64,000 nucleotides of DNA. Origin: Cryptomeria japonica. Taxonomy: Eukaryota; Streptophyta; Pinopsida; Cupressales; Cupressaceae. The position numbers and the translations under genes are program-made. Of this stretch, positions 10,729 to 21,000 are shown piece after piece (positions within the stretch are counted from its first letter, which is position 1; every line of letters begins with the position of its first letter). Location of the stretch: the NCBI RefSeq assembly GCF_030272615.1, contig NC_081408.1:401789889-401853888 (forward strand), read 5' to 3'. A model generated the notes under the pieces. The model was not told the DNA's origin and did not search any database. It saw nothing but the letters and a program-made list of their open reading frames with translations.

Positions 10729-13221
10729 ATGAGTTTTACGACAATAAGCCCTACTTACACTATTCCTGTTAGACGAAGCCTTAGAATTAAGTCTTTCCAA
10801 GGTGTGATTACCGAGGAGATGGAACCTAATTTGAATGGCCTTTTTAATGAGGACATGGGTAATTCCTCTAATCCTCTTAATGATGAAGAATCTCTCCATG
10901 AGGTTTCTGTAGAACAACTTTCGAAATTGGATAACCAATTTGATGATTTTCGACAATGGATGTCTCAAGAATACCCCGATAGCGAAGCTCTTTCATTAAT
11001 TGAGGGTCTAAAACGTATGGTTCAAAGTGATAAGAATGGAATTGATATTTTGCGTGGTATTGCACACAGTGTGGATTCAAATGTGATGCCTATGAAGAGT
11101 TGTGCCGAAACCTTAGGTTATACACAACCTCCTACTCAAGGCAATCGTTCTATTCCTTTGACGACTCCTATTGCTAGTATACCTACTTTTACATCAAACA
11201 TAATGACTACTTCAACACAGGACATTCCTCCTATGATCACCAGTCATGGGGGCAATCCCTCTTCTTCAATCAACCCTCTTCCTTCATTCAATCCGACTTC
11301 TTCATTCATTCCTTCAATGAGTGTCCCTATTATATCACCACAAATGAACATGACGCAAGGGGGCAATTCGTTTAATCATTCCATTCCTCCTTGTAGTGTT
11401 CCTCCTTTCCAATCATCTCCTATGACTAACTATCATAGTGTCCCACCACCTTACTCTCTACCTTCTTTCAATAACATAACACCTCCATCACAATCTAACA
11501 CGTCTAATATGAATTCTTCGACTGAAGCGACCATTAACAATCTTGCACAAACTGTCTCTTCTTTACAGCAACAAATTGCCTCTATGAATCAATCTAAGTT
11601 TAGTGTGCCCACATTTGATGTTGCGAGCCCACTTTCTCTTGACATTGTTCGAGCTATTCCCCCTAAACATGTTGAAATTCCGCATTTGGAGCTTTATAAT
11701 GGTAAGGGTGATCCTCTAACACATGTTAAGACCTTTCAAACAATATGTATTGATTTTGCTTATGACCAAAGGTTGCTTGCAAAATTGTTCACTAGAACAT
11801 TAAGAGACAAATCCCTACAATGGTATTGCTCGTTGCCTTCCTATTCTATTACTTCTTTCGAACAACTTGCAAATGCTTTCATTCAACAATTTCAAAACAA
11901 TATAAGTCCTAAAGTTACTTTGATTGATTTAATGCATTGTAAACGAGGTGTTAAAGAAAAAGTGACTGATTTCATTGGTAGATATAAGCATTTGTATGCT
12001 CAAATTTCTTTTCCAGTGCCTGACAATGATATTCAAAGAATCTTTATTTCTAATTTACAAAAAGACATTAGAGAAAAACTCCTGTTTTTTGAGTTTACTT
12101 CTTTCCAACAGTTGTGCGCAACTCTTCACAATTATCAACTGACTGTGAGTCAAATGGAACAAGCAAATCCTATGACTCTGAGTGATAAGGGTGATAGTAG
12201 TCAACAACCATTTGGGAAGTTTAAACCAAACAGAGAGTCCATTAAATTCAATGAAAACATCATCAACAACAATGTGAATGCAGCATCAGGTGTGCCTCCT
12301 ATTTCTAAGTTTTTCAAGAAAGAAAGAAAGTTCACTCCTTTGAATGAATCATTGCATAGTATTATGAATAAGTTATTGGAACAAAATGTGCTTACTCTTC
12401 CTCCTATAAGGCAAATAGATCCTACAAAGATTAATTCACCCTATTTTGATAACAAATCTTTTTATCAATTTCATCGTCATCCTGGGCATGATACTGAAAA
12501 ATGTTTTTCTTTAAAGGGTAAAATTCAAGATTTGATTGATAATAATACTATCTCTGTTTCTAGTGTGAATGATAAAGGCAACACATCTGTAGCTCCTCCT
12601 AACCAAAATCTTCAGATTTTTACTGATCCATTGCCTTCTCATACCTCTAATGCGATTGATACTACTGATTCCTCTGTCTCACCTGATGATCTTGTGTCTA
12701 TGACTCCTAATGTGATTAACTTTGTGGAGCAGCAGAAAATCCCTAAAGAACCTTCCATCACATTTGATTCCAGTGAAACTATCAGGGCACCTGATGGTCC
12801 TTTATATATAGTTGCAAAAGTCAAGAATACACCTTGTCGTGGAGTGCTTATTGATCCTTCCTGCATGGTTAATGTCATTACTGAAGAATTTCTTTTTACT
12901 TTGCAATTGAATCAAGTAATCTATGACGAAACAAATGTGGTTGTGAAATTATTTGATGCATTTTCTTCTCCTGCAATTGGTTCTATTACATTACCTATTG
13001 AGGTCCATAACGAATCCCTTGATGTGGACTTTGCTATTATTCCATCATCCGAACAATTTCGTGTGAAGCTAGGCTATCCTTGGCTATCTTCCATGAAAGC
13101 TATTGCTTCTCCTATTCACAAGTGCTTGAAATTTCCCCATAATGGTGAAGTTGTTACTGTCAATCATAGTCTCTTTAAACCAGCTGAAAGAACTTCTAGC
13201 GTTCCTATTGATTACTTTTAG
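10729..13221 (+). CDS. gag: Element E Gag with protease-like domain
   Basis: An 830-residue protein starting MSFTTISPTY. Residues about 1-280 are a charged then Pro/Ser/Thr/Asn-rich region. Residues about 300-480 form the retrotransposon Gag capsid domain (LYNGKGDPLTHVKTF, LFTRTLRDKSLQWY, FIQQFQNNISPKVTLIDL, DFIGRYKHLYAQ). Near 585 is a knuckle-like HRHPGHDTEKC whose first Cys is absent. Residues about 685-820 resemble a retroviral protease fold (GVLIDPSCMVNVI, LPIEV, FAIIPSSEQFRVKLGYPWLSSMKAI), but the catalytic D-S/T-G is replaced by D-P-S, so cleavage activity is doubtful. The start is the first ATG, shared with element L. The TAG at 13219 corresponds to TGG in L, so this protein ends ten codons before the shared family stop at 13249. 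It should assemble particles for the element's RNA, using enzymes supplied in trans. Confidence 0.9.
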   Translation: MSFTTISPTYTIPVRRSLRIKSFQGVITEEMEPNLNGLFNEDMGNSSNPLNDEESLHEVSVEQLSKLDNQFDDFRQWMSQEYPDSEALSLIEGLKRMVQSDKNGIDILRGIAHSVDSNVMPMKSCAETLGYTQPPTQGNRSIPLTTPIASIPTFTSNIMTTSTQDIPPMITSHGGNPSSSINPLPSFNPTSSFIPSMSVPIISPQMNMTQGGNSFNHSIPPCSVPPFQSSPMTNYHSVPPPYSLPSFNNITPPSQSNTSNMNSSTEATINNLAQTVSSLQQQIASMNQSKFSVPTFDVASPLSLDIVRAIPPKHVEIPHLELYNGKGDPLTHVKTFQTICIDFAYDQRLLAKLFTRTLRDKSLQWYCSLPSYSITSFEQLANAFIQQFQNNISPKVTLIDLMHCKRGVKEKVTDFIGRYKHLYAQISFPVPDNDIQRIFISNLQKDIREKLLFFEFTSFQQLCATLHNYQLTVSQMEQANPMTLSDKGDSSQQPFGKFKPNRESIKFNENIINNNVNAASGVPPISKFFKKERKFTPLNESLHSIMNKLLEQNVLTLPPIRQIDPTKINSPYFDNKSFYQFHRHPGHDTEKCFSLKGKIQDLIDNNTISVSSVNDKGNTSVAPPNQNLQIFTDPLPSHTSNAIDTTDSSVSPDDLVSMTPNVINFVEQQKIPKEPSITFDSSETIRAPDGPLYIVAKVKNTPCRGVLIDPSCMVNVITEEFLFTLQLNQVIYDETNVVVKLFDAFSSPAIGSITLPIEVHNESLDVDFAIIPSSEQFRVKLGYPWLSSMKAIASPIHKCLKFPHNGEVVTVNHSLFKPAERTSSVPIDYF

Positions 13222-13293
13222 CCTAAACAATTCCAATCTCTTCCACCGTGAAGTGATCATCTTTTCAAATCTTATCAAAAGTGGAAAAAAGAT

Positions 13294-14160
13294 ATGATCC
13301 TATCTCTAAGTGAACCTAGAACACCCAAACTTGATATTCCTATCATTTTTGAGAAGGAAGTTCTTCCTTTGAAAGATAAAACCAATGTCTTTCCCCAAGA
13401 AGATTCCCAACCCATCCCTATGGATGTAACTATGCCTATGTCTAATAAACTTCCTAAAAGTAGACCTATACCTCCTCGTCATGATGGACTTGGTCTCCTT
13501 CCTAAACCAAATATTCCTCCCTTATATGGAGCAGTTCCTCCTCCTTCCTCTTATGGAGAGAAGAGACCTTCCTCTTCTCCTATTGTTCAACCTAAGAGAC
13601 CACAACCTAAACACCCAAGTGATAAGGATGAAAACATTCCTCCTCCTCAATCTTTTCAACTTCCTACTAAGACTAGACGGAATCGTTCTGCACGTGAACG
13701 CCGACGAAAGTGTCGTCTTAGAGCTCAGGCAGCTGCTTCTCAAACTTTGCAATCCCCAAAAACACCTTCAGCTAGTATTATTCCATTTTCTCCTCAGCCG
13801 GAAATTAAGCCGAAATCTCCTAAACATAAGATGCATGATGGTCTTGATCCTGTGCGAGTTAAAGATCCTATTTTTATAAACCTTGATGATGATATAGATG
13901 AAAATGTTAAAGTTACTCCTGTTCATTCTGATAGTGAATATGAATATGTTGATGTTGATAACCATTTATCTAACGAATTTTCTAAAGCACTTATCCTAGC
14001 TCCTAGACAAGAACAACGTGGCTCAGAACATGAACATAGCCCTTGTTTGGATCTTATGATAGCTCCATCTGCTGTGTTGGATGTTCCTCCTCTAGCGTGT
14101 TTCCTACCTTCCCGAAATATTGATCAGCAAGATCGGGGGGTAGATGACGTGCTAGACTAG
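13294..14160 (+). CDS. Element E ORF2, unknown basic/acidic protein
   Basis: A 288-residue protein in the same frame as gag, starting MILSLSEPRTP 45 bases after the family gag stop. The first half is Pro-rich (PIPPRHDGLGLLPKPNIPP). A strongly basic patch near residues 128-145 (TKTRRNRSARERRRKCRLR) looks like a nuclear localisation or nucleic-acid-binding segment. It is followed by an acidic stretch (NLDDDIDENVKV) and a C-terminus VDDVLD. Element L has a diverged copy at the same distance (61760-62524) ending VDDFLD, and fragment A has the start of one. Conservation in three copies argues that it was a real protein. No known family was recognised; a basic-zipper-like look of the Arg-rich patch is not supported by a leucine heptad. 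Confidence 0.65.
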   Translation: MILSLSEPRTPKLDIPIIFEKEVLPLKDKTNVFPQEDSQPIPMDVTMPMSNKLPKSRPIPPRHDGLGLLPKPNIPPLYGAVPPPSSYGEKRPSSSPIVQPKRPQPKHPSDKDENIPPPQSFQLPTKTRRNRSARERRRKCRLRAQAAASQTLQSPKTPSASIIPFSPQPEIKPKSPKHKMHDGLDPVRVKDPIFINLDDDIDENVKVTPVHSDSEYEYVDVDNHLSNEFSKALILAPRQEQRGSEHEHSPCLDLMIAPSAVLDVPPLACFLPSRNIDQQDRGVDDVLD

Positions 14161-14906
14161 TTTCATTAGCATAGCAGATTCTCCCCTCCTCTCTTTTGTT
14201 ACTTCTTCTATGTGTTATTCTCATTCTTCTATTTGTTGTCCTTAGTGTTGTCTACTTGAGGACAATGCAAAACATTGAGATCTCTTTTGGTCTCTCTCAT
14301 GTTGACTCAAAAGACACATGTGTTCCCTTCTTCTAGGCGACCTTCCTTGATTGGGGAATGAAGAACAATTATGCATACATACATATGATATACATGAATT
14401 ATCATACAGCATACTGACCCCGAGGAAAGCGAAGTCACCTTGTGCTTTGTGTTTTGTGTCTATTATCCTTGGGCTTATCTCACACTTGGGGGCTAAATCC
14501 TTGTGATAACGTGCTCCTTTCCCTTCTCATTTCTTATATGTATCACTACCTTAAAGCAATCACCCTCGGTGAGGCGTGTGCGATCGCTTTAACGTAGGGG
14601 GGCATACATCCCGTTCATATCTTTTCAAGATACTTGAAAATTTCTTGACAAATTTAGCTTTGCCTTGAAAATTTTTGATATCTTTCTTGCATGACTCATA
14701 GTGAGGGAACCTTACTGCTGACAGTCATGGTTCTCCCTCGTGATCTTCCCTTTTACTTTGTCAATCGAAGTCGTAAGATCCTTAGTCCACTGGGGGCTTG
14801 GTGTATCTTGCCTCCTTGACATGGTGAAAGTCTTTCAATGTTGTTTCCTTGTACTTTACCGGAAGTATGAGCATATGCTTATACTCCCGCTAAAGTGGGG
14901 GCTAAA
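14161..14906 (+). other. Element E 3' untranslated region and polypurine tract
   Basis: No pol or other gene. The first 200 bases match 62525-62815 in L (GTTGTCTACTTG, TTGAGATCTCTTTTGGTCTC, ATGTTGACTCAAAA). The end AAAGTGGGGGCTAAA (14892-14906) is the polypurine tract directly before the 3' LTR. Confidence 0.75.
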
Positions 14907-16003
14907 TGTAGCGTCCTAAAATTGTGACACTTGCAATTTTGACTGCATTTGGGTCTTCACGATGGCGATGCAACACGGAACCTGAATGGAGACCCCGAAA
15001 CTTGTTCATGACATCAAAAACTGCATTTTTCAGCACCCTGGCCTGATCCTCCTTGCACCCTACTGCCCCTGGAGGTGGGACCATGGCGCCCAGCGCCCTG
15101 GTCCTTCAGGACTAGGGCGCCCAGTGCCCTGGTCCCCCAGGACCATGGCGCCCAGCGCCCTGGTCCCTGGCCCTATTTTTGGGCCCGGTCTCTTTTGGGG
15201 CTTCGGGTCTTTAAGTTTGCAAATTGGAAAATAACATTTCCTGGTCGGCCTAAGGTCGGGAAAATCAGTCTTTTAACCCTAATTGACAAGTATATAAACT
15301 ACATTTCCTCTCCCATTTTGGTAGATGGAAAAAAGGTGGAAACGATATTCAAGCATTCAAGCATTCCTTCAAGCAATTGATCATTCTAAGTCTCCATTCA
15401 AGGCTAAGTGTTGCAGTCAAGACAAGGATTAACCCATTGAAGAGGAGATCACATACAACATACAACATACTACATACATTACACCTTCGCATGTAAGAAT
15501 ACAAACATTCTTACAACAAGGTTGCAGGTACGCGGCTGTAATTGAAGATCTGGAATCCTTGTGCAGAGACAAACAGATCCACCTTCGTTTCGTGGATTTT
15601 TCGGAGGACCGTGTGCACACCGGGCGCCATCATCCCGTCAACTTTCGCTCAAATTTGCAGAACAGCACCGTCTCGACATTTTACTGCTAATTCCAGGTCC
15701 ACAACTTCATCCCATATCCCTATCTTTATTTATAAGCGAATATTTCCTACTTTACATGCATTCCTAGTTCAATCTTTCTATCTACATTTCTTTACAAAAG
15801 AGGGTATCCTTGATGTCTTAACCCTTGAAACTCATTTAGAATCCAATCTTGCATTGCGTGGGATTGGATCTTGTGGGTTTCAACCCCTCTTTTGAATGTA
15901 AAGTCTCTCCCAAGTGAAAACCATCAACCCTAGTGACTCTCCCTTCTCTCTCCTCGGAGTTGGGGAGGGGAGAACGACTAGGGTTCGATTTTTCCGCTTT
16001 ACA
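14907..16003 (+). repeat. Element E 3' LTR
   Basis: 1,097 bp, TGTAGCGTCC to CCGCTTTACA, followed by the target duplication CTTAT. It contains the palindrome array (15078-15166), a TATA box (15291) and a copy of the GAGGACCGTGTGCAC motif (15604-15636). Confidence 0.95.
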
Positions 16004-16008
16004 CTTAT

Positions 16009-16312
16009 TTCACTAATGCTCACAACAATATCTTACCAATTCTCAAATTGACACATCATTAAATTTCCAATAATTCTAATAGCATATCATTTAAGTCTAC
16101 AAGATATCCAATGATAAGTATTTCTTTTCTAAAAATTCCTAGGTCTCCTAGAATATTCAAATCCATTAATATTATATTCTAGAATAACATATTATGTAGA
16201 AATTAACAAGATATATTTTATTCCAAGAAACTTTCCAATCAAAATATTAACTCCACGAAATAAAATACAACAATTATAAATTTAATAACACACGATTTCA
16301 AATTAAGTATTA

Positions 16313-16347
<35 letters not shown>

Positions 16348-16560
16348 TCTCATTAATAAGATCTATATATTAATAATTGTTAAATAAATCGTGGATTCAA
16401 ATTAATTATTAATTAATACATATTTATTAATCTTCATCAATAAAATACATATTAATAATAATTATTAATAAATAAATAAAAAAATAACTATTTAAATCAT
16501 ACTTTGCAAAATAAACACGTTTTATTTTATTTAAAAAAAAAATTTAAATAAAATTAAAAA
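16009..16560. other. Right part of D, AT-rich with TA microsatellite
   Basis: No gene. Contains a (TA)n run at about 16316-16344 flanked by ATTAATA-rich sequence, including two loosely similar halves (AAATCGTGGATTCAAATTAA against ACACGATTTCAAATTAA). Confidence 0.6.
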
Positions 16561-16835
16561 AGAGGGTTTGGGGAGACCTCTACGGGGCCCACCTCCCATC
16601 ACGGGAGAGATGGGAAGCTCCCCGTAGCTCCCCTCCATGCGGCCACCGCGGGTGCTGCTTGTAGCGGCCACCGCGGGCGCCGCGGGTGCCGCTCTCAGCG
16701 ACCTCCGCGAGTGCCACTCTCAGCGACCTCCGCGGGTGCTGCTCGCTGCGGAAAGATCCGTGGGGAGGAGAGAAAGGGGGAGGCGGCGGTGTGAGTCAAG
16801 CCTCGACTCCTCCGCCCACCAAACCCTAGCCCAAA
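16561..16835. other. GC-rich island in D
   Basis: A sharply bounded GC-rich segment in AT-rich surroundings, with repeated phrases GCGACCTCCGCG(G/A)GTGC and GCGGCCACCGCGGG two or three times each. Short ORFs exist on both strands but none is convincing. It could be a promoter or 5' region within the long LTR; this is inference. Confidence 0.5.
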
Positions 16836-17929
16836 ACATAGTTTTAAAAAAAATACATTTTTTTTTTTAAATATGCATTTCAATTTGCCCCTTTTTTTTT
16901 AAATAGATTTTAAAAATAAACTCCAAACAATAACCCCTTAGAAAATAAAATAGTAATAAACTAAAAAAAAACCCCAAATTTCATTCATTCACAGTCTCAT
17001 ACGGATCTGAAGTATATTTTCCAGAATGTCCAAAAACAACAGTCTGGGAAGTTTTCTCAGCAAGATCATGAATTTTCCAAATACACAATAACTTTCAAAT
17101 GGGCAAGATTTTCTCAACCACAAAACATATTCGGCTTCCTAAGATGGATTTACTCCCATATATCTACTCCATTTTAAAATCTTGATCCAAAAACAACCAA
17201 TTTTCCCAAACTAAAACCTAAATTTTAAGAACATTCATGGATTTTTAAAGCCAGAATTTCATGAGGAAGAACCCAACACATTTTTTTTATATTTTCAATG
17301 AAATAACAAAAGTAAAAAAGAATTCCTACCTCCTTTAGCATTCCTGGCAATATTTTTGAAGAAGAGCCCAACCTGCAGCTGTAGAAAAATCCATCCTTCC
17401 AGAATCCCCAATTTTTTTTTCCCATCAAAAAATATTTTTCCCCCAAAAATAACAACAACCTTAAAAATATTTTCCAACCTAGGTTAAATGGAAATTTTGA
17501 CCTAATTTTCTAATTTCGAATTTAAGCACTTTTTAAATAAAAAAATGAAAACAATCATTCTTTTCAACTATTCAAATAATCTAACTTGCTTTTCTAATTA
17601 AAATTAAAATGCTTCTCTCTCATTTACTTTTAATTTTCTCAGTATTAAGTAAGCTAACATTTATATTTCACAATATTGACGAAGAAAAAATATTTTAATT
17701 AAATTAATTCCCAAAATCAATCTTTCACACTATATCAAATATACATATAAAATTAAACTTGCTTTTCTAATAAAAATTGATTTTCTTAAATAAGTTAAAT
17801 TAACCTTTCTTTTCCAAAATGCAAAAGAGATCAAATTATTTCTATTTCAAATAACTTTAAACCTTTCATTTTTTTAAATGCATAAACTAATTAAATTCGT
17901 TATTTAAAATTAACCATTAAATTAAACTC
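16836..17929. other. Right part of D, no gene
   Basis: A/T-rich sequence with poly-A and poly-T runs. No coding region, RNA gene or repeat array was recognised. Confidence 0.55.
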
Positions 17930-18178
17930 GCTACAAACATAAATAAAGCGATCTTTTTTTATTAATGATTAATCACATAAAAGAAACCTATATATTTTAA
18001 TTCCTCAATTACAAATGCGTAAATGAACACATTAAACCAAATTAAATACTCAAACTTGCTACACACATAAATAAAGCGATCTTTTTAATTAATGATTAAT
18101 CACTTAAAAGAAACCTATTTATTTTAATTTCTCAATTACTAATGCGTAAATGAACACATTAAATTGAATTAAATACTT
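17930..18178. repeat. Tandem duplication, unit about 125 bp
   Basis: Two copies (17930-18057 and 18058-18178) sharing CATAAATAAAGCGATCTTTTT, TTAATGATTAATCAC and AATGCGTAAATGAACACATT. They differ by a few substitutions and short indels. Confidence 0.85.
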
Positions 18179-18704
18179 AGGATAAAATACTCCATTTTAC
18201 CACACGCAAGGCACACAACCCAAGAAAGCCAACCAATCACACGACACACAAATCCAAACGAAAAGGGAAACCGACAGACCACACACGACGCTCACTTGAT
18301 CTTGGCTAAGGCAAGACGAGGGTTTTACAACCACCTAATCCAAATTCTAAGGATGAAAGAGGTATACTCAACCCTGCAAATCCTGATGAAGATGAACCTC
18401 GCACCATAGCGGTACTGTACCTAAAATCTCCTGCAACCAAGAGTCGCACAAGCATACATATATATATATATATATACATATTTATTTAATGAAGGTTATA
18501 GCTCAAGATCAAAAACAAGAATTAGGGAAACAATTAAACTTACATAAGAATCGATGCGAAAGCACATTAACAGGTATGCACAATAATCATATTATCTAAT
18601 CTACAACATTACGTCACATTAAATCAACCATTCAAGAATGTCACATAGGAAATCAACCAAGGTCAAACCAGTTTTACAAAGTGGACTAGGGTAGGGGCAC
18701 TACA

Positions 18705-20997
18705 ATTTGGGTCTCATGAGAATCATAGGCGGGGTAATATAACTCTTCCACCAGGAAATCAAAGCGAAAATTGGACTCTTGTAACTCAGGTATAGATGCC
18801 AAGGTGGCCATAACATCTGCTGCTCTGTTTGCGGATCTAGGAATCTATTGGAATGATACAAAATCAAAATACTTCTTAAGATCATCCACCATCCTCTTGT
18901 GAGGCATCAATTTCTCATCTCGAGTCTGATATGTATCATTGATTTGATTAACCACCAGCTGAGAATCTCCATAGATATACAATTCTACAACCTTCCATTC
19001 AATAGCTATTTTTATCCCATTCACCAAAGCTTCATATTCTACAATGTTATTTGTGCAAGGGAATAGAATCTTATAAGACTTTGGGATTGAATAATTTTGA
19101 GGAGTAATGAATAATATGCCAGCACCTGAACCATTTTGAGTAAAGGACCCATCAAAGAACATTTTCCAAGGTTGTTGAGTAAGGTGCATTATAAATTCAT
19201 CTGGAAACTCTATGTGTAGTGGTTAAGAGTCTTCAAGCAAAGCTTCAGCAAGTTGATCAGCAATTACCTGTCCTTTTATGGCATTACGTTCCACATATTC
19301 AATGTCAAACTCTATAAGGATCATGACCCATTTCGCTAATCTTCCTGTAAGTGTTGCCTTATTGAGAAGATACTTGAGTGGATCAATTTTGGCCACCAGC
19401 TTGACTGAATGTGCTAGCATGTAGTGTCTCAATTTTTGTGATGCAAAGTCTAACGCCAAGCATGCTTTTTCTATTATAGTGTAGTTCATTTTATAAAACA
19501 CCAATGTCCTACTAATGTAATAAATAGCTCGTTCCTTTTTGTTGTCATCCTGTTATGCCAGAAGTGCCCCCAGTGATGAATCAATTGTTGATATATATAA
19601 GATTAGTGGTTTACCCTGAATTAGTGGCATCAATATTGGTGGATTTGATAGTACTCTTTGATTTGTTGAAGATGTTGTTCACACTACTGATCCCAGTTTA
19701 TATTACTCCTTTTCTCAATACCTTTGTGAAAGGTTGAGCTTTGTCTGCTAGCTGAGAAATGAATCTTCTAATGGATTGGAGACGTCCCTGTAGACTTCTC
19801 ATTTGACTGATGTTCTTCGGAGGCATCATTTCCATTATGGCTTGGACCTTCTCAGGATCAACCTCGATTCCCTTCTTTTAAATAATGTAGCCAAGTAGTT
19901 TACCAGATGTCACTCTGAATGCACACTTCTTTGGATTTAATCAAAGTTTGAACTTTTCCATTCTGTCTAGTATAGGACCTAACTCTTGAATATGCGTTAG
20001 TCTTCACTAAGGTGTCATCAACATAATCTTCCATATTCTTATGCATCATATCATGAAAAATGGTAGTAACTGCTCTTTGATAGGTTGCTCCTGCGATCTT
20101 TAGCCCAAATGGCATGACGTTCCATCAAAAGGTTCCCCATGCATAGGTGAATGTTGTCTTTTCTTGATCTTCAGGAGCTATTTTGATTTGGTTGTAGCTG
20201 GAGAATCCATCCATTAGTGAGTACATCTCATATCCGACAGTCATGTCGACTATCATGTCAATGTTTGGTAATGGAAAGTCATCCTTCGGACATGCTTTGT
20301 TAAGATCTTCGAAGTCTGTGCAAACTTTGATGGATTTGTCTGCCTTCGACACAGGTACTATGTTTGAAATCCATTCGGCATAATCTATAGCTCTGATGAA
20401 TCCAACTTTGAGCAGTTTTTCTAGTTCAGCCTTGACCAACAGTGCCACATGTGAGTGCATCTTATAGAATTTTTGCTTAATTGGTTTTACTCCTGGTGTA
20501 ATTGAAAGATGGTGCATAATGAGATCAGGATCCAAGCCCGGCATATCAGAATATGTCCATGCAAAGTTTATTTTCTTTTCTGAGAATAGATAAGTGAACT
20601 CCTTCAATTCTTCTGCTGATAGTGATTGAGCTACATGAATGATGTGTGGTGTCTCTTGACTCCCGATGTTCACTGGTTGAGTTGGCTTGATCAATATGGA
20701 GGACCTTTCCTGGAAATGACTTGGCAGTATATCAAGTATCTCACCTTCAGGTGCCTCAGAGAGGTTTTCACCTTTAGGTACTTCCTTTATTTTCTCTTTT
20801 TTAGATTCTGACACCAACACAATGTGATTTTCGCTATCAGATCTTTTATTTTTATTTTTCTTGTTTTTGCGACTAAGATACTTGATATCCACTTCAGTCA
20901 TGTATTCACTCTGTTCACTAGTGGAAGAGTACATGGGTTTGACTACATTGAGAAAATAGGCTAACGTATAGTCATTGGCAAAAGTAGGTATATTCAT
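18705..20997 (-). pseudogene. pol: Element C reverse transcriptase, RNase H and second RNase H
   Basis: Central pol of the Tat element. The RT region (about 20560-19900) shows KPIKQKFYKMH, VGFIRAIDYAEWISNIVPV, KVCTDFEDLNKACPKDDFPLP, MPFGLKIAGATYQRA and the catalytic YVDD. The first RNase H (19504-19223) shows ALDFASQKLRHYML and a connection-type end EFDIEYVERNAIKGQVIADQLAE. The second RNase H (19189-18705) shows KMFFDGSFTQNGSGAGILF, NNIVEYEALVNGIKIA and LYIYGDSQLVVNQI, with the D, E, D residues of the archaeal-type enzyme that marks the Tat group. Frameshifts fall near 20120 and 19900 and stops between the two RNase H domains. The left end is cut by insertion D, after which the frame continues at 6680. 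Confidence 0.85.
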
Positions 20998-21000
20998 GGG

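Larger units (their letters stand above)
8432..16003 (+). mobile_element. Element E: gag-only LTR retrotransposon, complete, TSD CTTAT
   Basis: A complete 7.57-kb plus-strand element with CTTAT on both sides (8427-8431 and 16004-16008). LTRs are 8432-9544 and 14907-16003. It has a primer site, a 1.16-kb leader, one long gag-protease-like ORF, a second ORF, and a polypurine tract before the 3' LTR. Only about 0.75 kb lies between ORF2 and the 3' LTR, and no reverse transcriptase, RNase H or integrase is present, so it depends on enzymes from another element. This matches the type called TR-GAG in plants. The LTRs differ at few positions by eye, and the long ORF is almost unbroken, so it is the youngest-looking insertion here. 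Confidence 0.9.
6681..18704. mobile_element. Element D: long non-coding LTR-like insertion, TSD ATTTG
   Basis: The ends are TGTAATGCCC and GGGGCACTACA, near-perfect inverted repeats of each other, flanked by ATTTG at 6676-6680 and 18705-18709. Without the nested element E and its duplicated CTTAT the length is about 4.4 kb. I found no coding region, primer site or internal pair of direct long repeats, so the simplest reading is a solo LTR from an element with very long LTRs. A non-coding large derivative cannot be excluded. It contains a 76-bp minisatellite, TA microsatellites, a GC-rich island and a tandem duplication, all listed separately. Orientation is uncertain. Confidence 0.7.
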
